DNA from: an uncultured Pseudomonadota bacterium
GTDB lineage: Bacteria; Pseudomonadota; Gammaproteobacteria; Burkholderiales; CAIKXV01
Length of the DNA stretch: 47,773 bases
Assembly (NCBI GenBank): GCA_903831455.1
Contig: CAIKXV010000289.1
Span: forward strand, 1-47,773
Direction of reading: 5' to 3'
The notes beneath the pieces were generated by a model, which saw nothing but the letters and a program-made list of their open reading frames with translations, did not search any database and was not told the DNA's origin. Positions 24,996-33,167 of the stretch are shown here, piece by piece (the first letter of the stretch is position 1; the number at the start of each line of letters is the position of its first letter). A program made the position numbers and the translations under genes.

Positions 24996-26369
24996 TCAGG
25001 CGCCCCAGGGGCGGATGGCCTGCTTGAGCTTCGCGTAGCCGTCCAGGTACTTCGGACGCACCGGCTCGTAGATCGAGTCGAAGGTCGCGAGCTGGTCGTC
25101 CAGCCACTTGTGCAGCTTCGTGTTGCCCGGGTTCGCCGCCTTGTAGGCGTCGTTGATCAGCACGAAGTGGATGCGCGGATCGTAGGGATCCTTGGTGCCG
25201 CCCACCGTCTCGTCGCCGGCGAGCAGGCGCGTGAGCATTGCATCGGCCGAGCCCAGCGTCTGTTCGAAGATCGGCTCGCCCTGCATCCGGTACATGACGC
25301 TGGTCATGTCGCGACCGTTCTTCATGGTGAAGCCCATGTCGGACCAGACCTTGTTGATGTCGGCACCCGCCTTCACCTGGTCGATCACCATCTGGCCCCA
25401 GTCGCGCAGCACCTGCGGGGCGTCGGCCATCAGGTCGGTGAGGCGGTCGCCGTCCAGATCGGTGGCGATCACGATCGCCTTGCGCTGGCGGATCATGTCG
25501 TGCAGGAGGATGCCGTAGTTGGTGTCGGAGATGTGTTCGCTGATCTCGCCCCCCCAGTTCTCCATGCCCGCCTTGAAGTCCTTGGGCAGCAGGGCGACGA
25601 TCGCGTCGACGTTCTCCTTGTGCTCCTCGTAGGCATCCACCGCGTAGGCGCGGGTGAGCTTGAACTTCGTGCCCTTCATCATCCAGCGCAGCAGGCCGGC
25701 GTTGATCGCATCCTCCTGGGCCTGCGTGGGCTTGGTGGCGATGCGACCGATCTGGCCGGTCTCGTGCACCATCTTGAGGAACAGGCGCCCGGCGTAGGCC
25801 ATGCGGATGCCGGGGGTGTTCATCTCGGAGTGGACGATGCCGGTCTCGCGATCGACCTTGAACTTCTTCTTGTCCTGCGAGTAGGGCAGGCAGGGCATGC
25901 AGCGAACCGTCGTGATCGTGCCGTAGGGCCGCACGTTGCAGTACACGCCCGCAGCGGTGCGCAGCGGCGCGTTCGCCGACTTGCCCAGCACCACCACCTT
26001 CTTGCCGCCGTCGTTGACCAGGAAGTCGCCGGCCGTCGACCACTTGATCGACGTGTAGGGCAGCTTGCCGAACCATTCGAGGCTGGCGAGCTTCGTGTCG
26101 TGCCGGAACTGCGCCATCATCGGCACGCCGATGTAGGGCAGGCCGAGGACGTCGAGGGCCATCAGCGTGCCGTTGAGCGCGAAGGTGTCGGTGAACGTAT
26201 GCGCGACCGGCTTGACGTCGGCGGTGGCGTTGCCGCCTTCCCACAGGATGGCGTCAGGGGAGCCATCCACCTTCACGGCCGAACGCTTGTAGATCGAGTC
26301 CAGGTACTTGAACAGGTCGCCGCTGGCTTCCTCCTGGGCGATCTTGAGCAGGTCGAGGCGGTCGGTCAT
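24996..26369 (-). CDS. Unrecognised 457-residue cytoplasmic protein
   Basis: I do not recognise this family. The protein has no signal peptide or membrane segment. It contains many Lys and Asp residues and few Ala/Arg runs, unlike its neighbours, suggesting a well-expressed soluble enzyme. Notable parts are a helical N-terminus (MTDRLDLLKIAQEEASGDLF), a Cys cluster YCNVRPYG...RCMPCLPYSQ around residues 143-165, a WMMKGTKFKLTRAYAVDAYEEHKENVDAIV region and the acidic ATDLDGDRLTDLM near 320. Cys-x2-Cys with a third Cys could bind metal or a cluster. GGAG lies seven bases before the ATG at 26367-26369, and a terminator ends the gene. It lies between an acyl-CoA dehydrogenase and an SDR gene in a catabolic run. 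Confidence 0.85.
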   Translation of the reverse strand: MTDRLDLLKIAQEEASGDLFKYLDSIYKRSAVKVDGSPDAILWEGGNATADVKPVAHTFTDTFALNGTLMALDVLGLPYIGVPMMAQFRHDTKLASLEWFGKLPYTSIKWSTAGDFLVNDGGKKVVVLGKSANAPLRTAAGVYCNVRPYGTITTVRCMPCLPYSQDKKKFKVDRETGIVHSEMNTPGIRMAYAGRLFLKMVHETGQIGRIATKPTQAQEDAINAGLLRWMMKGTKFKLTRAYAVDAYEEHKENVDAIVALLPKDFKAGMENWGGEISEHISDTNYGILLHDMIRQRKAIVIATDLDGDRLTDLMADAPQVLRDWGQMVIDQVKAGADINKVWSDMGFTMKNGRDMTSVMYRMQGEPIFEQTLGSADAMLTRLLAGDETVGGTKDPYDPRIHFVLINDAYKAANPGNTKLHKWLDDQLATFDSIYEPVRPKYLDGYAKLKQAIRPWGA

Positions 26370-26679
26370 CTGAAGTCTCCGTACGAGGGGGCGAGTCGGG
26401 TCGTGGCCCTGGGGCGACGCCGGGGCGGCAGCCGGGCACGGGCCCGGTGCGGCGATCACGGCGGCGGCGGTCGGCGGCTCTGCGGGCACGTTCCCGACCT
26501 TGCGATTGCCGATGATACCAAGTGTCGTCGCCGGCTGCCCGACGCGGCGCCGATCGGCGGCACCCCCGCACGGCGGCGGGGGCCCCGGTCCACCCCACCC
26601 GCGCCGGGGCCTCGCCGCCGGGTCGCGTGCCGGCGACCGCGCGGCCCGGCGTGCGCGAGGCGACCCGCGCCCTGCCCGG
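26370..26679. other. Intergenic region between acyl-CoA dehydrogenase and the unrecognised gene
   Basis: 310 bases without a gene. The only notable content is the ribosome binding site of the unrecognised gene and the TATCAT box at 26512-26517; the rest is GC-rich DNA without repeats or clear hairpins. Confidence 0.5.
26512..26517 (-). promoter_or_regulatory. Candidate -10 element upstream of the unrecognised gene
   Basis: TATCAT on the minus strand, within an AT-richer patch (26505-26525) of the otherwise GC-rich 26370-26679 gap. It would give a leader of about 135 bases. No convincing -35 box is visible. The remainder of this 310-base gap holds nothing I can support. Confidence 0.35.
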
Positions 26680-27858
26680 TCAGTCGCGCAGCAACTCGCG
26701 GGCGATCAGCGAGCGCTGGATCTCCGAGGTGCCTTCGTAGATGCGCGTGATGCGCACGTCACGAGCCACGGTCTCGATCCCGAAGTCCCGCATGTAGCCC
26801 AGCCCGCCGTGCAGCTGGATGGCGGTGTCGGCGATCCGTCCCACCGCCTCGGTCGCGTGCAGCTTGGCCATCGAGGCCTCGACCGTGCCCCGCGCGCCAC
26901 TCATCAGCGTGCGGATCGCGCGCAGCGTCAGCAGGCGCGAGGCATCACGCGCCACGGCCATGTCGGCGAGCATCCACTGAAGGCCCTGGTAGTCGGCCAG
27001 CCGGTGCCCGCCCTGCTCGCGCGTGCGCAGGTAGTCGACGGTGCGCTCGATCAGCCGGTCCATGATGCCACAGCAGCGTGCGGCGACCGTCACCCGGCCG
27101 GCCGTGAGCGTCTTCAACGCCTGCACGTAGCCCATGCCCTCGGGGCCGAGCAGGTTGGCCGCCGGCACTTCGCACTGCTGCATGACCACCGCGGCGGTTC
27201 CGCAGCCGTGCATGCCCATCTTGCGCTCGTTCGGCCCGACCGACAGGCCCGGAAAGCCGCGCTCGACGATGAAGGCCGAGATGCCGCGCGCGCCCGCGGA
27301 GCGGTCGGTCACCGCCATCACCGTGAACACGTCGGCCATCGGCGCGTTGGTGATGTAGATCTTCTCGCCGTCGAGGATCCAGCGATCGCCGCGCCGCACC
27401 GCGGTGGTGCGCATCGCCGCGGGGTCCGATCCGGCCTGGGGCTCGGTCAGCGCGAAGCAGCCGATCGCCTCGCCCGCGGCCATGCGGGGCAGATAGCGGC
27501 GCTTCTGCTCCTCGCTGCCCAGGTCGACGATGCCGCGGGTGCTGATGCCGGTGTGGTTGGCGATGATCGTGGCGAAGCCGTAGTTGCTGCGGCCCAGTTC
27601 CTGCTCGATCGCGCACTTGCCGGCAAGGTCGAGGCCGATGCCGCCGTAGGCCTCGGGGATGGTGAGGCCGAACAGCCCCATCCCGCGGGCCATCGCCAGC
27701 AGTTCGGCCGGCACGCTGTCGTTCTCCTCGATCCAGCGCGAGCGCGGCTCGACCTCGCCCTCGATGAAGCGGCGCACCTCGGCGGCGAGCGCGGCGACCT
27801 CCGTCGGGCTGGCCGACAGGGCGGCGAATTCTTCGGTCTGGGCAACGGAACCCGTCAT
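26680..27858 (-). CDS. Acyl-CoA dehydrogenase
   Basis: 392-residue flavoprotein of the acyl-CoA dehydrogenase family, full length. FAD-binding signatures are CFALTEPQAGSDPAAM and the WILDGEKIYITNA strand; the C-terminal helical domain carries QLHGGLGYMRD and the catalytic base E375 in IYEGTSEIQ. It introduces an alpha,beta double bond into an acyl-CoA and passes electrons to ETF. The catalytic Glu is present, so it is a true dehydrogenase and not one of the desulfinase-type relatives. GGAG is about ten bases before the ATG at 27856-27858. It follows the ADP-forming synthetase (286-base gap), which would supply its acyl-CoA. Confidence 0.94.
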   Translation of the reverse strand: MTGSVAQTEEFAALSASPTEVAALAAEVRRFIEGEVEPRSRWIEENDSVPAELLAMARGMGLFGLTIPEAYGGIGLDLAGKCAIEQELGRSNYGFATIIANHTGISTRGIVDLGSEEQKRRYLPRMAAGEAIGCFALTEPQAGSDPAAMRTTAVRRGDRWILDGEKIYITNAPMADVFTVMAVTDRSAGARGISAFIVERGFPGLSVGPNERKMGMHGCGTAAVVMQQCEVPAANLLGPEGMGYVQALKTLTAGRVTVAARCCGIMDRLIERTVDYLRTREQGGHRLADYQGLQWMLADMAVARDASRLLTLRAIRTLMSGARGTVEASMAKLHATEAVGRIADTAIQLHGGLGYMRDFGIETVARDVRITRIYEGTSEIQRSLIARELLRD

Positions 27859-28144
27859 GTCGGCTCACTCCGTCGGGGCGGCGGCCCGTGGCGGGCGGCG
27901 CCGGTGGAAGAAGTCGCCCGGGCCGTGGCATCGGCCGGGCGTACGGCCCGAAGTGTGCCCGGGTACGGTCGCCGCGTCAGCATCGCGCCCGAGCCCGTGG
28001 TGCCCGGCCCGATCCTCCCGCGCACGCAGGCGCGGGAAGACGGCCACGGGTGACGTGCGCGCCGACCCCGGGACCTGACCGGACCGGCAGGCGCGGGGGA
28101 CACGGTCGGACCCGCCTTGCGAGCACCGCGCTTGCCGGGATCGG

Positions 28145-30277
28145 TCAGGCCGAACCCGCGCGCGGGCGCGCCAGCGCATCGAGGGCGCGCACGCCGCGCC
28201 CCCGCTCCAGCACGACGAGCGGATTGATGTCCAGTTCGGACAGCCCGTCGCGCAGATCGACCGCCATCGCCGAGAGCGCCAGCAGCGCATCGACCAGCGC
28301 TTCCACGTCCGCCTTCGGCCGGCCGCGAGCGCCATCGAGCAGCGGGAAGCACTTGAGTTCGCGCACCATCGCCTCGGCGACCGAACGGGTCAGCGGCGCG
28401 AGGCGGAAGCTCGTGTCCCGGAACACCTCCGCGTAGATGCCCCCCAGGCCCACCATGACCGCCGGGCCGAACAGCGGATCGTTCTGCACGCCGACGATGA
28501 GTTCGGTGCCTCCCGAGACCATCTCCTGCACCGAGATGCCCTCGATGCGGGCTCCGGGCACGACGGCGCGGGCGCTCGCCATGATCGAGTCCCACGCACG
28601 CTCGACCGCTGCGGCATCGGCCAGCCCGAGGGCCACGCCACCGGCCTCGGTCTTGTGCGCGATGTCGGCCGACTGCACCTTCATCACCACCGGGAATCCG
28701 ATCTCGCGCGCGGCAGCCACCGCCTGCGAGCGGTCGGTGGCGAGCACCTCGCGCGTGACCGGGATGCCGTACTGCGCGACCAGGGCCTTCGCCTCGTGCT
28801 CGGCGAGGTCGGCGGTGCGGGCGGCGAGCAGCGCCCTCGCCTGCGGGCGCTCGAGCGAGAGCACCGGTTCGGCCCGCTCGCGCCCGCGCCGACGCTGGGC
28901 CTCGGCGAAACGGGTGAGCGCCGCCAGCGCCTTCGCGCACGCGACCGGCGTGGGGTAGCGGGGAATCCCGGCCTCCGCAAGCGTGCGGTAGGCCGCCTCG
29001 GCGAACTTGGTGCGCGCGCTCCACGCGGTCATGATGGGCTTGGAGGTCGTGCGGTCGAGTTCGACCAGTTCCTTCGCGCGGGCGAGCGCGATGTCCCCCT
29101 GCAGCGACGCGTTGATCACCACGATCGAATCCACCGAGGGGTCATCGACGATGATGCGCATCGCCTGCGCGAGCATCTCCGGGTTGTTGAAGATGCCGGC
29201 GGTGATGTCGATCGGGTTCTGCCAGGAGCCGAAGGCGGGGATGATGTCCTTCAGTTTCCGCTCGCTCTCGGGCGTGAGCGGCCCCACCGACAGCCCGGAT
29301 TCCACGCACTGGTCGGCCATCAGGATGCCGCCGCCCCCGGAGATGGTGACGATCGCCACCCGGTTGCCGGCCGGCCGCTTGCCACTGGCGAACGCCTGCG
29401 TGTAGTCGATGAGTTCGTTGGCATCACGCACCCGGATCATGCCGCGCTGCTCGAACGCCGCCTCGTAGAGCGCCAGCGCGCCGCCCAGGTTGGCGGTATG
29501 GGAGAGCGCGGCACGGCCGCCCACTTCGGTGTTGCCCACCTTCCACACCAGCACCGGCTTGTCGGCGAGCAGCGCCCGGTCGCCCACCTCGAGCAGGCGG
29601 TACGCGTCCTTCACCCCTTCCATGTAGGCGCCGATCACGCGCGTCTGCGGATCGCGCACGAACCAGTCGATGAAATCGGTGGTGGTGAGGCCCGACTCGT
29701 TGCCGGTACTCACCAGGCTGCGAAAACCCAGGCCCGCTTCCTCGGCGAGGATGATGACCCCGTAGCCGAAGCCACCGGACTGCGTGGTCATCGACAGCGT
29801 GCCCTTGCGGAAGCAGTCGCCGGAGAAGGCCGAGCCGAAGCCGGCGTACACGTCGTCGGTCACGCCGATCATGCCCTGGCAGTTCGGCCCCACGACGCCG
29901 ATGCCGTATTCGCGCGCGATGGCCGCGATCTCGGCCTGCAGGGCGCGTCCCGCCTCGCCGGTCTCGGAGAAGCCCGAGCTGAAGATGATGCAGAAGGCAA
30001 TGCCCTTGCGCCCGACCTCGCGCAGCATCCCCGGCACGCCGGCGGCGGCCACCAGGATGAGCGCGAGATCCGGCACCTCGGGCAGCGCCTCGACCGACGG
30101 GTAGCAGCGGTGGCCCTCGACCTCGTCGTACTTCGGGTTGACCGGATAGAGCCGGCCACGGTAGCCGTGTCCGGCCAGCGCCCACAGCGGCTGGCCGCTG
30201 ATGCTCTTCACGTTGCGCGAGGCGCCGATCACGGCGACCGATCGCGGGTTGAACAGTCGCTCCAGGTCCTGGCTCAT
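28145..30277 (-). CDS. ADP-forming acyl-CoA synthetase (acetate--CoA ligase family), fused
   Basis: 710 residues combining the alpha-type half (CoA-binding Rossmann domain from [10 protein letters not shown] at about 14, succinyl-CoA-ligase-like domains with [14 protein letters not shown] holding the active-site His) and the beta-type ATP-grasp half (about 490-690, with [27 protein letters not shown]). This fused order occurs in bacterial acyl-CoA synthetases (NDP-forming) that activate small organic acids using ATP, releasing ADP and phosphate. The ATG at 30275-30277 has GGAG eight bases upstream; the open frame before it is non-coding. It heads the minus-strand catabolic run and is divergent from tsaD. 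Confidence 0.92.
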   Translation of the reverse strand: MSQDLERLFNPRSVAVIGASRNVKSISGQPLWALAGHGYRGRLYPVNPKYDEVEGHRCYPSVEALPEVPDLALILVAAAGVPGMLREVGRKGIAFCIIFSSGFSETGEAGRALQAEIAAIAREYGIGVVGPNCQGMIGVTDDVYAGFGSAFSGDCFRKGTLSMTTQSGGFGYGVIILAEEAGLGFRSLVSTGNESGLTTTDFIDWFVRDPQTRVIGAYMEGVKDAYRLLEVGDRALLADKPVLVWKVGNTEVGGRAALSHTANLGGALALYEAAFEQRGMIRVRDANELIDYTQAFASGKRPAGNRVAIVTISGGGGILMADQCVESGLSVGPLTPESERKLKDIIPAFGSWQNPIDITAGIFNNPEMLAQAMRIIVDDPSVDSIVVINASLQGDIALARAKELVELDRTTSKPIMTAWSARTKFAEAAYRTLAEAGIPRYPTPVACAKALAALTRFAEAQRRRGRERAEPVLSLERPQARALLAARTADLAEHEAKALVAQYGIPVTREVLATDRSQAVAAAREIGFPVVMKVQSADIAHKTEAGGVALGLADAAAVERAWDSIMASARAVVPGARIEGISVQEMVSGGTELIVGVQNDPLFGPAVMVGLGGIYAEVFRDTSFRLAPLTRSVAEAMVRELKCFPLLDGARGRPKADVEALVDALLALSAMAVDLRDGLSELDINPLVVLERGRGVRALDALARPRAGSA

Positions 30278-30329
30278 GCGGCGTGCTCCGGCGATGGCGA
30301 TGCACCGGCGGGCCCGGTGCGGCGGGCGC

Positions 30330-30335
30330 ATCATA
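30330..30335 (-). promoter_or_regulatory. -10 element of the acyl-CoA synthetase promoter
   Basis: TATGAT on the minus strand, a near-consensus -10, about 50 bases before the start at 30277. The -35 position falls in a GC-rich stretch around 30353-30358, where it would overlap the -35 region of the divergent tsaD promoter. Confidence 0.5.
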
Positions 30336-30370
30336 CTGGAGTGGCCGCCAATCCCCCGGGCGGGCGCCGC

Positions 30371-30376
30371 TACAAT
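30371..30376 (+). promoter_or_regulatory. -10 element of the tsaD promoter
   Basis: TACAAT lies 20 bases before the tsaD ATG, which would give a very short leader of about 14 bases. No good -35 hexamer is seen. It sits back to back with the TATGAT box at 30330-30335, so the two divergent promoters share their upstream region. Confidence 0.55.
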
Positions 30377-30396
30377 CCGGCAGAAAGGGCGGGCGC

Positions 30397-31461
30397 ATGC
30401 GAGTGCTGGGCATCGAGACTTCCTGCGACGAGACGGGCGTCGCGCTCGTCGAATCCGGGCGCGGCGTGCTCGCGCACGCACTGCACTCGCAGGTCGACCT
30501 GCACGAGGCCTACGGCGGCGTCGTGCCCGAGCTCGCCTCGCGCGATCACGTACGGCGACTGCTGCCGCTCACGCGCCAGGTACTCGCTCAGGCGGGGCTC
30601 GCGCCGACCGATCTCGACGCCGTCGCCTACACCCGCGGGCCAGGACTGGCCGGTGCGCTGCTGGTGGGGGCCAGCGTCGCGGAGTCCCTCGCATGGACCT
30701 TGCGCATCCCCGCGCTCCCGGTGCACCACCTCGAGGGACACCTGCTCTCGCCGCTGCTCGCCGAGCCCGGCCTCGGCTTCCCGTTCGTCGCGCTGCTGGT
30801 CTCCGGTGGCCACACGCAGCTGATGCGGGTCGACGCGGTCGGCGCCTACAGCCTGCTGGGCGACACCCTCGATGACGCCGCGGGCGAGGCCTTCGACAAG
30901 ACTGCCAAGCTGCTGGGGCTGGGCTACCCCGGAGGCCCGGCGGTTGCCCGCGCGGCGCTGGGAGGCCGCCCGGGTCAGCACCGGCTGCCACGGCCGATGG
31001 CCGCCAGCGGCGACCTCGACTTCAGCTTCAGCGGCCTGAAGACCGCGGTGGCCACCCTGGTGGCCCGGGTACGGCCCGATGCGCAGGGCATCGCCGACAT
31101 CGCGCACGCGTTCCAGGAGGCCGTGACCGACGTGCTCGTCGCCAAGTGCACCGGCGCGCTTCGGGCGACCGGACTGACGACCCTGGTGGTGGCCGGCGGC
31201 GTGGGCGCCAACCGGCGCCTGCGGGAGCGCCTCGATGCCGCCTGCGCGGGGCTCGGCGCACGCGCAGCCTATCCCCCCGTGGAACTGTGCACCGACAACG
31301 GCGCGATGATCGCCTGGGCGGGTCTGTTGCGGCTGGAGGCGGGCGGCGACCCGGCGTCCGATACGGCCGACGGCGCCTTCACGGTCCTGCCGCGCTGGCC
31401 GCTGGAAGGCCTCTCCCCGCCGGGCCGGGGTCGCGCGGCGGACGACCAGCCGGCAGGGTGA
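30397..31461 (+). CDS. tsaD: tRNA N6-adenosine threonylcarbamoyltransferase TsaD
   Basis: 354 residues of the Kae1/Qri7/YgjD family. Opening motif [17 protein letters not shown], metal-binding H111 and H115 in [27 protein letters not shown], and the C-terminal [14 protein letters not shown] with [12 protein letters not shown]. With TsaB, TsaE and TsaC it transfers the threonylcarbamoyl group to A37 of tRNAs reading ANN codons; it is essential in most bacteria. The ATG at 30397 was chosen because the family always starts here. It converges on plsY with 25 bases between; the tsaD/plsY/folB arrangement is common in Betaproteobacteria, though the frequent neighbour rpsU is not present. Confidence 0.98.
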   Translation: MRVLGIETSCDETGVALVESGRGVLAHALHSQVDLHEAYGGVVPELASRDHVRRLLPLTRQVLAQAGLAPTDLDAVAYTRGPGLAGALLVGASVAESLAWTLRIPALPVHHLEGHLLSPLLAEPGLGFPFVALLVSGGHTQLMRVDAVGAYSLLGDTLDDAAGEAFDKTAKLLGLGYPGGPAVARAALGGRPGQHRLPRPMAASGDLDFSFSGLKTAVATLVARVRPDAQGIADIAHAFQEAVTDVLVAKCTGALRATGLTTLVVAGGVGANRRLRERLDAACAGLGARAAYPPVELCTDNGAMIAWAGLLRLEAGGDPASDTADGAFTVLPRWPLEGLSPPGRGRAADDQPAG

Positions 31462-31468
31462 CGGGCGC

Positions 31469-31487
31469 ACCCGCCCCTCGCGCGGGT
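31469..31487. terminator. Small hairpin between convergent tsaD and plsY
   Basis: ACCCGC and GCGGGT form a 6-base stem with a 7-base loop, occupying most of the 25-base gap between the two stop codons. It lacks a U-tract on either strand, so it is only a possible bidirectional terminator. Confidence 0.25.
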
Positions 31488-32104
31488 CAGCGGCGCGAGC
31501 CAAAACCCTGTTCGGTACCCGCGAGCAGCTTGCGGATGTTCGACCGGTGCCGCCAGACGAGCAGCACGGCCATCGCGGCGATGGCCGCCAGCAGTGGCGG
31601 CTCGAGTCCGAACCCCCACGCCATCGGCAACGCGATCGCGGTGGCCGCGAGCGCGGCGAGCGAGGACAGGCGCAGGCCCAGCGCCAGCACCAGCCAGACC
31701 GCCAGCACCGCGAACCCGAGCCGCAGGTCGAGCGCAAACAGGACGCCGGCCGCCGTCGCCACGCCCTTGCCGCCCTGGAACCGGAAGAACACCGGGTAGA
31801 GGTGGCCGAGGAACACCGCGACGGCCACCAGCGCGATGACATCGGACGCGAGTCCCGACTGCACCGCGACCCAACGGGCCAGCAGGACCGCCGCCACGCC
31901 CTTCAGGGCATCGCCCGCGAGGGTGAGGACCGCCGCCCATCGACGACCGCTACGCAGCACGTTCGTGGCGCCGGGGTTGCCCGAGCCGTAGGTCCGCGGG
32001 TCGGGCAGGCCGAAGGCACGGCTGACGAGCACCGCGAAGGATACCGATCCGAGCAGGTAGGCGCCGATGACGAGCACGCCCGCGAGAAGGTCAGGGCTGA
32101 ACAT
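31487..32104 (-). CDS. plsY: Glycerol-3-phosphate acyltransferase PlsY
   Basis: 205-residue inner-membrane protein with about five transmembrane helices (for example LAGVLVIGAYLLGSVSFAVLV, and ALLVAVAVFLG-like segments). The three PlsY motifs are present: SGNPGATN, GHLYPVFFRFQGGKGVAT and the C-terminal WRHRSNIRKLLAGTE. It acylates glycerol-3-phosphate using acyl-phosphate made by PlsX, the first step of phospholipid synthesis. The ATG at 32102-32104 gives the usual short N-terminus. A promoter lies so close that the transcript may be leaderless. Confidence 0.97.
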   Translation of the reverse strand: MFSPDLLAGVLVIGAYLLGSVSFAVLVSRAFGLPDPRTYGSGNPGATNVLRSGRRWAAVLTLAGDALKGVAAVLLARWVAVQSGLASDVIALVAVAVFLGHLYPVFFRFQGGKGVATAAGVLFALDLRLGFAVLAVWLVLALGLRLSSLAALAATAIALPMAWGFGLEPPLLAAIAAMAVLLVWRHRSNIRKLLAGTEQGFGSRR

Positions 32105-32110
32105 CCGGGC

Positions 32111-32140
32111 AGTGTAGCGCGTGGCTTGCCAGCGGACTAA
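32111..32140 (-). promoter_or_regulatory. plsY promoter, possibly giving a leaderless mRNA
   Basis: Minus strand: TTAGTC (32135-32140), 18-base spacer, TACACT (32111-32116). Only six bases separate the -10 from the plsY ATG, so transcription would begin at or next to the A of the start codon. No ribosome binding site exists in the gap. Confidence 0.4.
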
Positions 32141-32167
32141 CATGGCGCGCCCTTGCCGGACGTGCCC

Positions 32168-32572
32168 ATGCCTGACCGACCTGCTCCCCGTCCCACCGAC
32201 GGTTCACAGCCTCCCGCCGCCGATACGATCTTCATCCGGGAGTTCCGCCACGCCACCCGGATCGGCGTCTACCCGTGGGAGCGGCTGATCCCGCAGACGG
32301 TGCAGATCGACCTCGAGTTCGACCTTCCCGGTCGCCATGCGGCCGACAGCCGTCGACTGGAGGATACGATCGACTACAGTCGGGTCGTCGCCCGGATGCG
32401 CGACATCCTGGACCGGCACGACGAGACCCTGCTCGAGTCGCTGTCCGAGCGGATCGCCGCCACCCTGCTTGCCGAGTTCCGCATGCCCCGACTGCGCCTG
32501 TCGCTCGCCAAACTGGCGCTGCTCCCCGGCGTCCGGGCGCTGGGCATCACGATCGAGCGACGCCAGCCCTGA
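32168..32572 (+). CDS. folB: Dihydroneopterin aldolase FolB
   Basis: 134 residues, slightly longer than usual because of a Pro-rich N-terminus (about 18 residues). Family features: IFIREFRHATRIGVYPWER with the conserved Glu, TIDYSRVVARM, LLESLSERIAATLL, and RLSLAKLALLPG containing the catalytic Lys. It converts 7,8-dihydroneopterin to 6-hydroxymethyl-7,8-dihydropterin and glycolaldehyde in folate synthesis. The ATG at 32168 was chosen; a TTG fifteen bases earlier is in frame but unlikely. It is divergent from plsY with only 63 bases between. Confidence 0.93.
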   Translation: MPDRPAPRPTDGSQPPAADTIFIREFRHATRIGVYPWERLIPQTVQIDLEFDLPGRHAADSRRLEDTIDYSRVVARMRDILDRHDETLLESLSERIAATLLAEFRMPRLRLSLAKLALLPGVRALGITIERRQP

Positions 32573-33167
32573 GGGTCCGTTGCGCCGGCGGCGGGTCGCG
32601 GGGTGGGGTGGGGTACGGCGCGGCGCGGGCGACCCGCTCCCCTTGGCCCTCGCGCCGTGGCCCCGGCGACCGGCGTCGAAGCCCGCGCCGACGGCCTGCC
32701 CGGCTCCGTCCCCGGGGCGACCGGGTACGGCCCTCCGCCCGCCCAGCCCGGCCCACCGAGCGTGTCGCCCTCCCGCCGGTCGCCCCCGGGGCGCGCCGCT
32801 CGGATACCCCGGCTCCCCCTCGGCGGCCCCCTCGGCGAACGCCCCGCCCGCGCCGCACCGGCCCGGGGGCCGCGACCGCCCCGCTCGAGCGATCGCGGGC
32901 GGCACAGCCACCGCGCCCGTCACGGCCCGGGTCACGCCCGGCGCAGGTGCACATCCGGGTCCAGGGTTCTCAATGAATGGTAGACATCCCGGCGACACTT
33001 TCCGGGGCAATCCGCTGGACCCGGCCTAAACTTTGCGGTCTCGCATCCGTACAGAAACAGGTCATCCGGCACGTCCCTTCTCCCGCACCCATACTCGGTG
33101 CATTTCGCATGTCCGTCCGGTACGCGTCCGTGCGCCGCGCACCGCCCGGTCTTCCCCCAGGCCTCCC
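32573..33167. other. Long GC-rich intergenic region before the c-di-GMP gene pair
   Basis: 595 bases. The first 370 bases are extremely GC-rich without a gene that can be supported. From about 32965 composition changes to a more AT-containing stretch holding the candidate promoter at 33022-33037 and, further on, a 130-base leader up to the GTG at 33168. No RNA gene was recognised. Confidence 0.55.
33022..33037 (+). promoter_or_regulatory. Candidate sigma-54 (-24/-12) promoter
   Basis: CGGCCTAAACTTTGCG places GG (33023-33024) and GC (33035-33036) exactly ten bases apart, with TTGC at 33033-33036 as in the TGGCAC-N5-TTGC consensus. The TAAACTTT inside also resembles a sigma-28 -35 element and TAAACT a sigma-70 -10, so the assignment is open. 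It lies about 130 bases before the HD-GYP gene start. Confidence 0.35.

Noticed and set aside
9923-27858. Link between the thiol dioxygenase, acyl-CoA dehydrogenase and a CoA-transferase as a 3-sulfinopropionate pathway
   Set aside because: The acyl-CoA dehydrogenase keeps the catalytic Glu (E375), unlike desulfinases, and the genes are far apart on different strands.
30397-32572. Expected rpsU next to tsaD
   Set aside because: The 25-base tsaD-plsY gap and the 63-base plsY-folB gap are too small to hold it; it must lie elsewhere.
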